A stretch of DNA of 64,000 nt, taken from contig NZ_FCOC02000010.1 of NCBI RefSeq assembly GCF_001544455.2, positions 124,001-188,000 on the forward strand, written 5' to 3'. Position 1 is the first letter of the stretch, and every line of letters begins with the position of its first letter. This document shows, in pieces, positions 6,954 to 17,400 of the stretch. Position numbers and translations under genes: made by a program. Below the pieces are notes generated by a model. That model saw only the letters and a list, made by a program, of their open reading frames with translations, was not told the origin of the DNA and did not search any database. Origin of the DNA: Caballeronia sordidicola (GTDB taxonomy: Bacteria > Pseudomonadota > Gammaproteobacteria > Burkholderiales > Burkholderiaceae).

Positions 6954-9686
6954 CTACTTCGTCACGAGCTCGGCTTCCTGAGGAACAGCCGCGCCGCCAA
7001 CGGGCATGCTGCCCGCTACGTCGGTCACGCGCGGCTGCAGGAGCAATGCAACCAGCCCGCTCCATCCGGTCTGGTGCGACGCGCCCACGCCGCGCCCCGT
7101 GTCGCCGTGAAAATACTCGTGAAACAGCACGAGATCATCCGAACGCGGATCCGCCTGCAATTGCGGGTACGCAGCCATCACCGGACGCCGGCCGTTCTTG
7201 TCCTTCAGGAACAGGCGTGTCAGGCGCTTCGCGAGTTCGTCGGCGATTGCGCTCAGCGAAAGCTTTTCGCCCGATCCCGTTGGATATTCCACGCGAAAAT
7301 CATCGCCGTAATATCGATGAAACTCGTACAGCGATTCGATCAGCAGATAGTTGACCGGCATCCAGACCGGGCCGCGCCAGTTCGAGTTGCCGCCGAACAC
7401 ACGTGAATCCGATTCCGCGGGCAAATACTTCACGCAAAAACGGTCGCCGTTATGCTGCAGCACGAACGGCTCGTCCTGATGCACCCGCGACAACGCGCGC
7501 ACGCCATAGTCGGAGAGGAATTCGGTTTCATCCAGCATGCGCCTGAGCAGCGCTTTCATGCGATGCCCGCGCAACACCGAAAGCAGCAGGCTATTGCCCT
7601 TGCCCGGTTCGTCCCATCGCGACACGAGCTTCGCCAGATCCGGACGATGCTCGAGGAACCATGTGAGGCGATCGCGCAATCCAGGCAAGTGACCGTGCAG
7701 ATGTTCTTCGAGCACATGCACTGCGAACAACGGAATCAGGCCCACGATAGAGCGAATGCGCATCGGCACGCTGGTGCCGTCGGGAAGTTGCAGCACGTCG
7801 TAGAAGAACTCGTCGCGTTCGTCCCAGAGACCGGTTTCGCAGGTATCGCTGCAACTGACGGCTTCGGCTATGTACAGAAAATGCTCGAAGAACTTCACGC
7901 CGATATCGACAAAAACGTGATTCGCGACCGCAAGTTCGAGCGCGATGCGCATCAGGTCGAGCGCGTAAGCGGCCATCCACGCGGTGCCATCCGATTGATC
8001 GATACGGCCGCCCGTTGGCAGCGGCGCCGACCGGTCGAAGATGCCAATGTTATCCAGCCCGAGAAAACCGCCCTGGAAAATGTTGCGGCCATCGGTGTCC
8101 TTGCGGTTCACCCACCACGAGAAGTTCAGCAGCAGCTTGTGGAAAACGAGTTCGAGAAAGTCGCGATCCGTCTTGCCCGTAATGGCGCGATCGATTTCGT
8201 AGACACGCCATGTGGCCCATGCGTGGACCGGCGGATTGGCGTCGCCGAAAGCCCATTCGTAAGCAGGCAATTGCCCGTTCGGATGCTGGTAGCGATCCTT
8301 GACCAGCAGCAGCAACTGGCGCTTTGCAAACGCAGGATCAATCAGTGCGAACGCTGCTGCATGAAAGGCCAGATCCCACGATGCATACCACGGGTATTCC
8401 CATTTGTCGGGCATGGAAACAATGTCCGCGTTGCACAAATGCCGCCAGTCGGCGTCGCGGCCACGCTTGCGGCCAGCGGGTGGCGTAGGCTGCAACGGGT
8501 CGCCGTCCATCCAGCGCGTGATATCGAACATATAAAACTGCTTGGACCACAACATGCCCGCAAGCGCCTGACGCTGCACGAGGCGCTGGTCGGCGTCGTC
8601 CATTTCGTGCTGCAGGCCAGCGTAGAACGCATCCGCTTCCGCAATGCGGCGGGCGAACAGTGCATCGATATCAAGCGGCTGGCGGTCAGTATCGGCATCG
8701 GCTTCGGGACGCCAGCGCAGGGTGATAATCGAGCGGCCATACGCGGGCACTTCAATATGCGCGTGCGCAGCGGCGCGCGTGCCGGCATCGCGGCGAATGG
8801 CGTTTTCCTCGCCATGAACGATGTAATCGTTGAAGCCGTCCTTGAACGGTCCCGCGCCTTCTGAGTTGAAAAGACGCCTGACGTTGGTCTCGTTCTCGCA
8901 GAACACCCAGTCGACAGTTGCGCCGCGCGCTTGCGCCGTCACGACCATGGGCGCGTGGCCGTTGCAATGCGCGATCACGCGTGTGCCTTTCGCATCGGAC
9001 TGCAACTTCAGCGATGGCTTCTCCGCGTTTTTCCACGACCATGTGTTGCGCGCCCAGATCTGCGGCAACAGGTCGATGACCGCCGGATGATCCGCGCGGT
9101 TCTCGACCGTCACCCGCATCACGATGTCCTCGGGCGTATGCTTTGCATATTCGATGTGGACATCGAAGTACTTGTTGTCCTCGAAGACTCCTGTATCGAG
9201 CACTTCATACTCGGGCATGTCCGCGCCGCGCCGGCCGTTTTCCGCAACGAGATCGTCATAGGGAAAAGCCGCGTGCGGATACTTGTACAGCATGCGCATA
9301 TAGGAATGCGTGGGCGTGCCGTCGACGTAGAAATAAATCTCCTTCACGTCCTCGCCGTGATTGCCCTGCGCGTTCGTCAGACCGAATAAACGCTCTTTCA
9401 GGATGGCGTCGCGACCGTTCCACATGGCGAGCGACACGCACCAGTTGAGCTTGTCGTCGCTGAATCCCGCAATGCCGTCCTCGCCCCATCGGTATGCCCG
9501 GCTGCGCGCATGATCGTGCGGAAAATAGTCCCAGGCCGTGCCGTTCTCGCTGTAATCCTCGCGCACCGTGCCCCATTGACGCTCGCTGAGATACGGACCC
9601 CAGCGTTGCCAGCGCGAACAGTCGGTGGAATGAAGACGCGATCCTTCGATGGTATCGAGCGACTTGGTGGCGCGCAGTGGCGGCAT
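6954..9686 (-). CDS. GH63/MGH1-like glycoside hydrolase (glucosidase)
   Basis: At 910 residues this matches the bacterial glucosidase/mannosylglycerate-hydrolase-like (alpha/alpha)6 barrel proteins related to GH63. Early segments such as WGPYLSERQWGTVREDYS and a late GNSNWRGPVWMPVNYLLIE are typical. There is no signal peptide, so it acts in the cytoplasm on an alpha-linked glucoside, exact substrate unknown. The start at 9686 follows AAGGAC. It lies 73 bp downstream of the amylo-alpha-1,6-glucosidase gene on the same strand, and the two probably work together on intracellular alpha-glucan or a compatible-solute glucoside. Only the family, not the substrate, can be assigned from sequence. Confidence 0.85.
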   Translation of the reverse strand: MPPLRATKSLDTIEGSRLHSTDCSRWQRWGPYLSERQWGTVREDYSENGTAWDYFPHDHARSRAYRWGEDGIAGFSDDKLNWCVSLAMWNGRDAILKERLFGLTNAQGNHGEDVKEIYFYVDGTPTHSYMRMLYKYPHAAFPYDDLVAENGRRGADMPEYEVLDTGVFEDNKYFDVHIEYAKHTPEDIVMRVTVENRADHPAVIDLLPQIWARNTWSWKNAEKPSLKLQSDAKGTRVIAHCNGHAPMVVTAQARGATVDWVFCENETNVRRLFNSEGAGPFKDGFNDYIVHGEENAIRRDAGTRAAAHAHIEVPAYGRSIITLRWRPEADADTDRQPLDIDALFARRIAEADAFYAGLQHEMDDADQRLVQRQALAGMLWSKQFYMFDITRWMDGDPLQPTPPAGRKRGRDADWRHLCNADIVSMPDKWEYPWYASWDLAFHAAAFALIDPAFAKRQLLLLVKDRYQHPNGQLPAYEWAFGDANPPVHAWATWRVYEIDRAITGKTDRDFLELVFHKLLLNFSWWVNRKDTDGRNIFQGGFLGLDNIGIFDRSAPLPTGGRIDQSDGTAWMAAYALDLMRIALELAVANHVFVDIGVKFFEHFLYIAEAVSCSDTCETGLWDERDEFFYDVLQLPDGTSVPMRIRSIVGLIPLFAVHVLEEHLHGHLPGLRDRLTWFLEHRPDLAKLVSRWDEPGKGNSLLLSVLRGHRMKALLRRMLDETEFLSDYGVRALSRVHQDEPFVLQHNGDRFCVKYLPAESDSRVFGGNSNWRGPVWMPVNYLLIESLYEFHRYYGDDFRVEYPTGSGEKLSLSAIADELAKRLTRLFLKDKNGRRPVMAAYPQLQADPRSDDLVLFHEYFHGDTGRGVGASHQTGWSGLVALLLQPRVTDVAGSMPVGGAAVPQEAELVTK

Positions 9687-9759
9687 GGTGCGTCCTTTGG
9701 TTTTGCGTGACAGTAAGACCGATAATCTAGCGCGTTTCTCGCGGCATCGTCTTTAATCG

Positions 9760-11691
9760 TCAGGTATCGGTAACAAGCAGGCGTTCAATGCGCATCAGTT
9801 CGCCGAGCGACCACGCCTGGAACGGCGTGCCCCCGGGCGTATGCGGCGCATCGGCGTCCGCGACTTCCGAGACATGATCGAGCCCCGCCCGGTGCAAATG
9901 ATCGTGCAGCGGCTTCAGGAAGCGCTCGCGGGCCTGCGCCTTGCACGCTGCGTCATTGCCGTGCACGCGCAGCCATGCCTCCACGAAGGCCCCAAGCAGC
10001 CACGGCCATACGGTGCCCTGATGATAGGCGCCATCGCGTTCGAGCGGCGTGCCGGTGTATCGGCCCTTGTAAGCGGGGTCTTGCGGCGACAAGGTGCGCA
10101 TGCCCATTGGCGTAAGCAAAAGCTGCTCGCATTGGTCGACGATGGCACGCGCGCTGTCCGGGTTGTCGATCAACGAAAACGGCAAGCCGCCCACCGCAAA
10201 AAGCTGGTTCGGCCGAACGGAATGATCGATTTCACCGGATTCGTGGTCGACGTCCACGACGTCGTAAAGCGCGCCGCTGGCGGGGTCGGTGAAACGTTGT
10301 TGAAACGCGTGCGTCGCGCGTGTGGCCGCTTCGGTTCTGCGCGGATTCCACGCAGCGGCAACGCGCAATGCATTGATCCACAACGCCTGCACTTCAACCG
10401 GCTTGCCGATGCGCGGCGTCACCACCCAGTCGGCCACTTTCGCGTCCATCCACGTCAGTTGGACGCCGGGAACGCCGGCGCGCAGCAGGCCATCTTTGGG
10501 ATCGGCGGCGATCTGATAACGCGTGCCGCTGGTGTAGCCGTCGAGGATTGCATCCACGGCCTGCCGCAAGCGCTCAACTGTTTTTTCGCCGGCGTGTCCC
10601 GTTGCCAGATAGTCGTGAACCGCGATCACGAACCACAACGAGGCATCGACCGAGTTGTATTCCGGCGCGCCGCCGCTGTCGGGAAACCGGTTGGGCAGCA
10701 TGCCTTCCGAGATCGTGCCGGACCATTCGAGCAGGATCGATTCGGCGTCGCCGAGACGGCCCGACGCAATCAACAAGCCGCGCATTGCGATGAACGTGTC
10801 GCGGCCCCAGTCGGTGAACCATGGGAATCCCGCGAGGATGGTGGTGCCTTCGTTTCGCGCCACGACGTAGCTGTCGGCGGAACGTTCAAGCGTGGAGGAA
10901 AAAGTCGCGCGGCGCGCTCGCTCGGTCTCCGCAATTTGCGTGGCGGTTGCCTCAGCGCTTGCAGCCGCGCCCTCATTCGCACTCAACACGAGCACCGCAT
11001 CCCCACGCAATAAATCGAAGGAAAAAACGCCGGGTGTCGCGAGGTCTTCATTGAAATCCATGCCGCGTTCGCGCTCGACCGTGTAGCAGAAGTTGCGATA
11101 CCAGTCGGGCGCGTGGACATACGATCCATTCGATGCCGCGACCACGGCGGGCACATCGCCATAGGCTTGCCAGCGGATCTGATCGCCACTTTGAACGTAG
11201 TCGAAATTGAACGCGGCATTCTCGTGATGCAGCGCATGATAGTCGCGGCCCGACATCAAAGGCCGCACTTTCAACGTCAGCGCGCCGTTATCGAGCCGCC
11301 AGCGAAGCACCGTGCGCGCGCTCGCCTTCCCGACAAGAACCTCGGCCGTGAGTGTCTGCGCGTCGCCGATCTGGAAGCGCCATGTGGGCCACGGTTCGGT
11401 GTCGAATGAAAGCAGGCTCGCCGATATGTCCGGCCACACCGATCCTTCGCCATAGCGCTGCATGGTAAGCGGAATGCGGGTGTTTCCCGATGCATCTTCC
11501 AGCCACGCTTCCACGCCGTTCACGAGCACCATGCGTCCCGTGGGCGGTTGCGTGGCGCTTAGCAACAACGCGTGGTATCGGCGGGTGCGCTCGGTGCTCG
11601 CCGTCCCGGAAGCGAAGCCGCCGAACCCTTCGGCTTCGAGCCATTCGTCGTTGAGACGTCCTTCGCGAGCGGGAGAATCGATGCGCGTCAT
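9760..11691 (-). CDS. Amylo-alpha-1,6-glucosidase (glycogen-debranching type)
   Basis: The 643-residue protein begins with a GDE_N-type beta domain (EGFGGFASGTASTERTRRYH, residues about 19-38) and continues into a GDE_C (alpha/alpha)6 domain, with GFPWFTDWGRDTFI and YHQGTVWPWLLGAF being typical of bacterial debranching enzymes (GH133-like). It would hydrolyse alpha-1,6 branch points of glycogen-like polymers in the cytoplasm. The ATG at 11691 overlaps the TGA of the upstream SnoaL-like gene (ATGA), implying translational coupling; the frame stays open far upstream but that part is the other gene's antiphase. It groups with the downstream GH63-like glucosidase. Confidence 0.85.
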   Translation of the reverse strand: MTRIDSPAREGRLNDEWLEAEGFGGFASGTASTERTRRYHALLLSATQPPTGRMVLVNGVEAWLEDASGNTRIPLTMQRYGEGSVWPDISASLLSFDTEPWPTWRFQIGDAQTLTAEVLVGKASARTVLRWRLDNGALTLKVRPLMSGRDYHALHHENAAFNFDYVQSGDQIRWQAYGDVPAVVAASNGSYVHAPDWYRNFCYTVERERGMDFNEDLATPGVFSFDLLRGDAVLVLSANEGAAASAEATATQIAETERARRATFSSTLERSADSYVVARNEGTTILAGFPWFTDWGRDTFIAMRGLLIASGRLGDAESILLEWSGTISEGMLPNRFPDSGGAPEYNSVDASLWFVIAVHDYLATGHAGEKTVERLRQAVDAILDGYTSGTRYQIAADPKDGLLRAGVPGVQLTWMDAKVADWVVTPRIGKPVEVQALWINALRVAAAWNPRRTEAATRATHAFQQRFTDPASGALYDVVDVDHESGEIDHSVRPNQLFAVGGLPFSLIDNPDSARAIVDQCEQLLLTPMGMRTLSPQDPAYKGRYTGTPLERDGAYHQGTVWPWLLGAFVEAWLRVHGNDAACKAQARERFLKPLHDHLHRAGLDHVSEVADADAPHTPGGTPFQAWSLGELMRIERLLVTDT

Positions 11692-12179
11692 GTCTTCGGT
11701 TGCTGCCGGTATGTTCTGAGACCCTTCGCCGCCTGCGCCCGAATCCTGTTTTGCACGAGCGACGTCCACCCAAGCAGCAAACCCTTCAATCCCAGCGCCT
11801 GACGGCTCCAGGCCCAGAGATCGAAGCTGTCGTGATGTTCGACAATCAGGCCGTCGCGAATCACGAAGCGCGCGTTGATGCGGTTCACGACCATGCGGCC
11901 GGTCTGAGAAAAGCGATAGGTCGCGACCCAGTTCGCCGTCGCCGTCTGCCCGATGGTTTTGATGTCGCCGAAGGTCAGCGAAAACTCGGCTGCCCGCGCG
12001 AGCAGCATGCGCCACATGTCGGAGGCTTCTCGGCCGCGCAGCATGCCGAACACGGGATCGCTGAATTCGATGTCGGGCGCGTAGCAAGCGGCCATCGCTT
12101 CAGCGTCGCAACGCTGGAAGGCTTCATAGAAACGCTGGATCAAGGCGGCGTTCGGGTCCGTCATGTTCGGTCTCGTCAA
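11688..12179 (-). CDS. SnoaL-like / NTF2-fold protein
   Basis: This 163-residue protein has the NTF2-like cone fold signature: IQRFYEAFQRCDAEAMAACY near the N-terminus, then DIEFSDPVFG and NRINARFVIRDGLIVEHHDS. Such proteins include ketosteroid-isomerase-like enzymes and many of unknown function. The stop overlaps the start of the debranching enzyme gene by 4 bases, so the two are translationally coupled although no functional link is obvious. Confidence 0.8.
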   Translation of the reverse strand: MTRPNMTDPNAALIQRFYEAFQRCDAEAMAACYAPDIEFSDPVFGMLRGREASDMWRMLLARAAEFSLTFGDIKTIGQTATANWVATYRFSQTGRMVVNRINARFVIRDGLIVEHHDSFDLWAWSRQALGLKGLLLGWTSLVQNRIRAQAAKGLRTYRQQPKT

Positions 12180-12208
12180 GGAGAATCAGAGCACTGCTGG
12201 TCGAAAGC

Positions 12209-13489
12209 TTAAACCATCAACATGGACACGGCGTGGATGATCAGGCCAACCAAGCCGCCGACCAGCGTGCCGTTCACGCGGATGAACTGCAGGTCGCGGC
12301 CCACGCTCAGTTCCACGTCGCGCACGAGCGTGGCGTCATCCCAGTTGCGTACGGTCGCAGCAATATGCCTGGCAATACCCTCGCGCAGTTCCGGCGCGAG
12401 CGAACGAAGCGCGTCGCGCATATGCTCGTTGATCGATTCGCGCAGCGCGGGATCGTCGCTCAACGCTGACGCAAACGACGAAGCCGCGCCCGTCACCTTC
12501 CTGTTCAGGGTGGAATCAGGTTGGGAAAGATCGCGGCGCAGCCAGTCCTTGAATTCGTCCCACAGGCCATTTACGTAGGTGCGCAATTCCGGACGTTCGA
12601 GCCATTCGCGCTTGTGCTGATCGATACGCTCGCGAAACGCCGGGTCCGATTTCAGCCTCTCTATAAACCCTTCCACCGAGCGGTCAAACGCCTTGCGTCG
12701 CTCGTGTTCCGGGTCGTCGCTGATGTCATGCAGCCATTTGTTCGCGCCACGCACCAAGCCGCCGGCAAACTTGTTGCCGAGGTCTTCGGCGCTCAGGCCC
12801 ACAAAGCCCAGCATGCCGATCAGTTTCGGATATTCCTCACCGGCCACTTCAATGATCTTCCCGGCGAGAATGCCCTGCACTTCTTCGCGGTCAAGCCATT
12901 GCGCGAGTTCGCGCAGGCCTTCGTCGAGCAGCATCTGATGGCGGCGATCCGCCGTCATGGTCGACAGCAAAGCGCCGACCGCGCCCGCCAGATCGAACTG
13001 TCCGGCGCGACGGCGCAGTGCTTCGTGGAGCATCGACTTGACGCGTTCGTCGTCGATGAACTCAAGCATCTGGCTTGCCGCCGCGACCGCCTTCTTGCCC
13101 AGCAGCGCCGCGTTTGCCGGTTCGGCAAGCCATACGGCGAGACGGCCCGCGGGATCGAAGGTGTTCACGCGGGCGACCAGCGCGTCGGTGCCGAGGAATT
13201 TATCCCGGACGAATTCCGCGAGGTTGTCCGCGACGCGGGCCTTGTTCGCCGGAAGAATGGCCGTGTGCGGGATCGGCAAACCGAGCGGATGACGAAACAG
13301 CGCAACGACCGCGAACCAGTCGGCCAGCGCGCCGACCATGGCCGCTTCGGCAAAAGCCGCGACCCATGCCCAGGCGCCCGCCTCGTGCTGGCTTCTCGCG
13401 AGCACGAACAGCGCGGCCGCCGCCAGCAACAGGCCGGTGGCGAACCATTTCATTTTCTTCAATGCGACTGCTTTGTCCTGCGTTGCCAT
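12209..13489 (-). CDS. DUF445 membrane protein
   Basis: The 426-residue product has two N-terminal hydrophobic segments (TGLLLAAAALFVLA near 15-30, then a region containing GALADWFAVVALFRHPLG, the most conserved DUF445 motif) and one C-terminal membrane helix (GGLVGLIIHAVSMLMV). Between them is a long helical soluble region. DUF445/YjiN-type proteins are inner-membrane proteins of uncertain function. It is first in a minus-strand run with the SnoaL-like and debranching genes, 29 bp upstream of the former. Confidence 0.85.
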   Translation of the reverse strand: MATQDKAVALKKMKWFATGLLLAAAALFVLARSQHEAGAWAWVAAFAEAAMVGALADWFAVVALFRHPLGLPIPHTAILPANKARVADNLAEFVRDKFLGTDALVARVNTFDPAGRLAVWLAEPANAALLGKKAVAAASQMLEFIDDERVKSMLHEALRRRAGQFDLAGAVGALLSTMTADRRHQMLLDEGLRELAQWLDREEVQGILAGKIIEVAGEEYPKLIGMLGFVGLSAEDLGNKFAGGLVRGANKWLHDISDDPEHERRKAFDRSVEGFIERLKSDPAFRERIDQHKREWLERPELRTYVNGLWDEFKDWLRRDLSQPDSTLNRKVTGAASSFASALSDDPALRESINEHMRDALRSLAPELREGIARHIAATVRNWDDATLVRDVELSVGRDLQFIRVNGTLVGGLVGLIIHAVSMLMV

Positions 13490-13552
13490 TGCGGTTCGAT
13501 GGTGATGTTCAGTGGAATAAGGGCGCCAGCATACCAGCGCAAAGGCGATATC

Positions 13553-13957
13553 TCACAGCCCGTCGCGTTGAAGTTGCCGCAACGCGGCCATCGCGGCATT
13601 GGCCGACTCGACAGGCACGAACACGTGATCGTGATACGCCGCCGCGACCACGTTGCAACAGACATTCGCCTTTCCGAGCGCGGTCGCGAACGCCGCCGTC
13701 AGCCCGACCGCCTGGAGATCCGAGTGCACGGTCAACGTGATCCAGGCCGCGCGGAACAGCGGTTCGAACCCCGCCTTCAACGCCTCGGCTTCCTCCACGA
13801 TGACCGTCAGGCCTTCGCGCTCGCGAAAGGTCGCGACCGGCGTCAGGCCGGATAAATCGATGTCGAACGGCACGCTCGCATACACATAGACGCCCGGCTG
13901 CAATTCCGGCGACATCGATGCAAGCAATGTGTTGAGATCGCTGACCGGCTTCGACAT
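13553..13957 (-). CDS. ACT-domain protein
   Basis: The 134-residue product resembles small tandem ACT-like proteins; TLLASMSPELQPGVYVYASV and the later ITLTVHSDLQAVGLTAAF give the beta-alpha-beta pattern. ACT domains bind amino acids or other small ligands. The start at 13957 (MSKPVSDLN) is chosen because GGGAGG lies about 9 bases upstream; the frame remains open further upstream without a better signal. It is divergent from the cyanase gene with 91 bp between the starts. A regulatory or ligand-sensing role is likely, target unknown. Confidence 0.75.
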   Translation of the reverse strand: MSKPVSDLNTLLASMSPELQPGVYVYASVPFDIDLSGLTPVATFREREGLTVIVEEAEALKAGFEPLFRAAWITLTVHSDLQAVGLTAAFATALGKANVCCNVVAAAYHDHVFVPVESANAAMAALRQLQRDGL

Positions 13958-14048
13958 GACTTGAACCTCCCGCAGTATTTTTGTCCGCCAGCCGGCCGCG
14001 CGATTGATCGATACACTCGCTTCAGGCAACCCTCGAGGAGTGACAGAC

Positions 14049-14498
14049 ATGATTTCCGATCGCAGCGAAGTGACTCGCATGATTCTCGCCGCCAAGGTGA
14101 GCAAAGGGCTGAAATGGGCCGACGTGGCGGAGAAAGTCGGCTTGAGCAAGGAATGGGTGACGGCCGGCTGCCTGGGGCAGATGACCTTTTCCAAGGCGCA
14201 GGCCGAAGTCGTCGGCGCATGCTTCGATCTCTCCGACGAAGCCGTCGCCTGGTTGCAGATTGTGCCCTATAAAGGCTCGCTGCCAACCGCCGTTCCGACC
14301 GACCCGCTGATCTACCGATGGTACGAGATCGTGAACGTCTACGGGACGACGATCAAGGAACTGATCCACGAGGAATTCGGCGATGGAATCATGAGCGCCA
14401 TCGACTTCTCGATGGACATCCAGCGCGAACCCGATCCCAAGGGGGACCGGGTCAACGTGGTTTTATCGGGCAAGTTCCTGCCCTACAAAAGTTACTGA
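14049..14498 (+). CDS. cynS: Cyanate hydratase (cyanase)
   Basis: This 149-residue protein is a full-length cyanase. The N-terminal part is the helix-turn-helix-like domain (AEKVGLSKEWVTAGCLGQM). The C-terminal catalytic domain has R90, E93 and S116, matching Arg96, Glu99 and Ser122 of the Escherichia coli enzyme with a constant offset of six. It decomposes cyanate with bicarbonate to ammonia and carbon dioxide. The ATG at 14049 is preceded by GAGGAG; an upstream ATG at 14004 in frame has no ribosome binding site. The usual cynT carbonic anhydrase and cynR are absent. The stop overlaps the convergent uvrA stop by 7 bases. A nitrogen-supply or detoxification role fits the nitrilase cluster about 38 kb away. 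Confidence 0.95.
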   Translation: MISDRSEVTRMILAAKVSKGLKWADVAEKVGLSKEWVTAGCLGQMTFSKAQAEVVGACFDLSDEAVAWLQIVPYKGSLPTAVPTDPLIYRWYEIVNVYGTTIKELIHEEFGDGIMSAIDFSMDIQREPDPKGDRVNVVLSGKFLPYKSY

Positions 14499-17400
14499 AC
14501 TTCCTCGGCCGGAACTGCCGTGCCACGCTCCAGAACCGGCCGCAGCGCCGCGCCGGTGTGGCTGCGCGGATTCCTGGACAGCGTCTCGGGATCGGTCGAT
14601 GCCACGATCGATCCACCTTCCGTGCCGCCTTCCGGTCCCAGATCGATGACCCAGTCGGCCTCGGCGATCACGTCCAGATCGTGCTCGATCACAACCACCG
14701 AATGGCCGCCGTCCACCAGCCTGTGAAGCACGCGAATCAGCTTTGCAACGTCGGCCATGTGCAGCCCGACGGTGGGCTCATCGAGCACGTACAACGTGTG
14801 CGGCGCTTTCTGCCCACGGCGGCCGATGTCGTCCCGCACCTTCGACAATTCCGTCACCAGCTTGATCCGCTGCGCCTCGCCGCCCGACAACGTAGGCGAC
14901 GGCTGGCCAAGCGTCAGATAGCCCAGCCCGACATCCTTCATCAGTTGCAGCGGATGCGCGATGCTCTGCATTGCCGAGAAGAACTCGACGGCTTCGTCGA
15001 TCTCCATGGTCAGGACTTCGCCGATGTTCTTCCCGCGCCACGTCACCGCCAGCGTCTCGGGATTGAAGCGCTGTCCGTGGCAGACGTCGCACGGCACTTT
15101 CACGTCCGGCAGGAAACTCATCGCGATGGTGCGCACGCCCTGGCCCTCGCAGGCCGGGCAGCGTCCTTCGCCGGTATTGAACGAGAAACGCGACGGCGTG
15201 TAGCCGCGCGCGCGCGATTCGAGCGTGTCGGCGAACAGCTTGCGGATGGTGTCCCACATGCCGATGTAAGTAGCCGGGCACGAACGCGGCGTCTTGCCGA
15301 TCGGCGTCTGGTCGACTTCGAGCACCCGGTCGATGGTCTCGAAGCCGGTCACTTCCGTGCAACCTTGCCAACGATGCGTGACATCGAATTTCGGACGCGG
15401 CGCTTCACGCGACAACACGCTCGAACGGTTGCGCGCCGGCATATCGGCCTGCGCGGTCTTGCGGGCGCGGCGGGTAGCCGGCGACGACAACACCGAGCGC
15501 CCGACGGCATCGAGCAGATTGGTCATCAGCACGTCGCGAGCGAGCGTCGACTTGCCGGAACCGCTCACGCCGGTGATGGCGATCAGGCGTCCGAGCGGCA
15601 TGCTCGCGGTGACGTTGCGCAGATTGTGCAACGTCGCGCCATGCACCGTGAGCCAGTTTTCCGGCGTGGCGGCGCGTTTTGCGGTTGCCGTCTTTACGTC
15701 GCGTCGCGGCTGCAGCGGATGCTGGATCGGGTTCGCCAGATATTGGCCCGTGAGCGAATCAGGCTGCGCCGACAGGTCGGCGACCACGCCTTGCGCCACG
15801 ACCGTGCCGCCGCGCTTGCCCGCACCCGGACCAATGTCGATGATGTGATCCGCGCGGCGAATAGTGTCCTCGTCATGCTCCACGACAACCAGCGTATTGC
15901 CCTTGTCGCCGAGCTTCTTGAGCGCGTCGAGCAGAATCTTGTTGTCGCGCGGATGCAGTCCGATCGTCGGTTCATCGAGCACGTAGCACACGCCCTGCAG
16001 GTTGCTCCCGAGCTGCGCCGCGAGACGGATGCGCTGCGCTTCGCCGCCGGACAGCGTGGGCGCCGCGCGGTCGAGGCTCAAATAACCGAGGCCAACTTCT
16101 TCGAGGAATTGCAGGCGTCCTTCGATTTCGCTGACAACGTCGCGCGCAATATCCGCATCGCGCCCCTTGAGCTTCAGTTTGTTGACCCAGCCGCGCGTGG
16201 CGCTGACCGTCCATCGGCCGACTTCCGTGATCGGCTGATTACCGAACGTCACCGCGCGCGCGACTTCGTTCAGGCGCGTGCCTTCGCAATCCGGGCACGG
16301 CTGGTCGCCGACGTCATCGGGCTCCTGTTGCGCCGATGGAATCGTCTGTTCCCGGCCGCGAACGTCTTCGGACAGCAAGGTGTCGTCATACGCCTCGCGC
16401 TGCTCGCGCGTGAGCTTGACGCCAGTTCCCACGCATGTATGGCACCAGCCATGCTTGCTGTTGTACGAGAACATGCGCGGATCGAGTTCCGGGTAGCTCG
16501 TGCCGCACACCGGGCATGCGCGCTTGGTCGAGAACACGCGGATTTCACCGACGTGCTTCGTGCCCTTCTTGCCGCCATTGAGCGCGCCATGCAGGTCGTC
16601 GAGCGGCGCGAGCAGATGCATCACGCCCTTGCCGAGTTCGAGCGTGTCCTCGAGCATCTTCCTGAGCGATGCTTCGTCGTTCACGCTGACAATCAGGTCG
16701 CCAACCGGCAACTCGATGGTGTGCTCCCTGAACCGGTCGATCTTCGGCCACGGGTCGACCGGCAGGAACTCGCCATCCACGCGCAAGTGCGTATGGCCGC
16801 GGGTTTTTGCCCATTTTGCGAGGTCTGTATAGATTCCCTTGCGGTTCACGACAAGCGGCGCAAGCAAGCCGATATGCTGGCCCTTGAAGTCACGCAGGAT
16901 CTGCGCGACGATCGATTCAGCGCTTTGCGCCGTGACCGGCGCGCCGTCGTGAATGCAATGCTGAATGCCGAGCTTCACATACAGAAGCCGCAGGAAATGC
17001 CAGACTTCCGACGTGGTGGCGACCGTGCTCTTGCGCCCGCCACGCGATAAACGCTGCTCGATGGCAACGGTCGGCGGAATGCCGTAGACGGCATCGACTT
17101 CGGGCCGTCCCGCCGGCTGCACAATGGAACGCGCATACGCGTTGAGCGATTCCAGATAACGGCGCTGCCCTTCGTGGAAGAGGATATCGAAGGCGAGCGT
17201 GGACTTGCCCGAACCCGATACGCCCGTAATCACGTTGAACTTGCCGTGCGGGATATCCACATCGAGCGACTTCAGATTGTGTTCACGTGCATTGACAATA
17301 CGCACCACGTCCTCGCCCTGCAACGCGCGCCGCGCGGCAGCAACTTCAGCCGCGAGTTGTAACGGTACGCCAGAAGCGCGCTTTTGCGCGGCGCCTGGCG

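Noticed and set aside
14318..17050. 910-codon open frame antisense to uvrA
   Set aside because: Composition and lack of any domain mark it as a mirror of the highly biased uvrA codons; other long antisense frames opposite uvrA, ssuA and the nitrilase cluster were rejected for the same reason.
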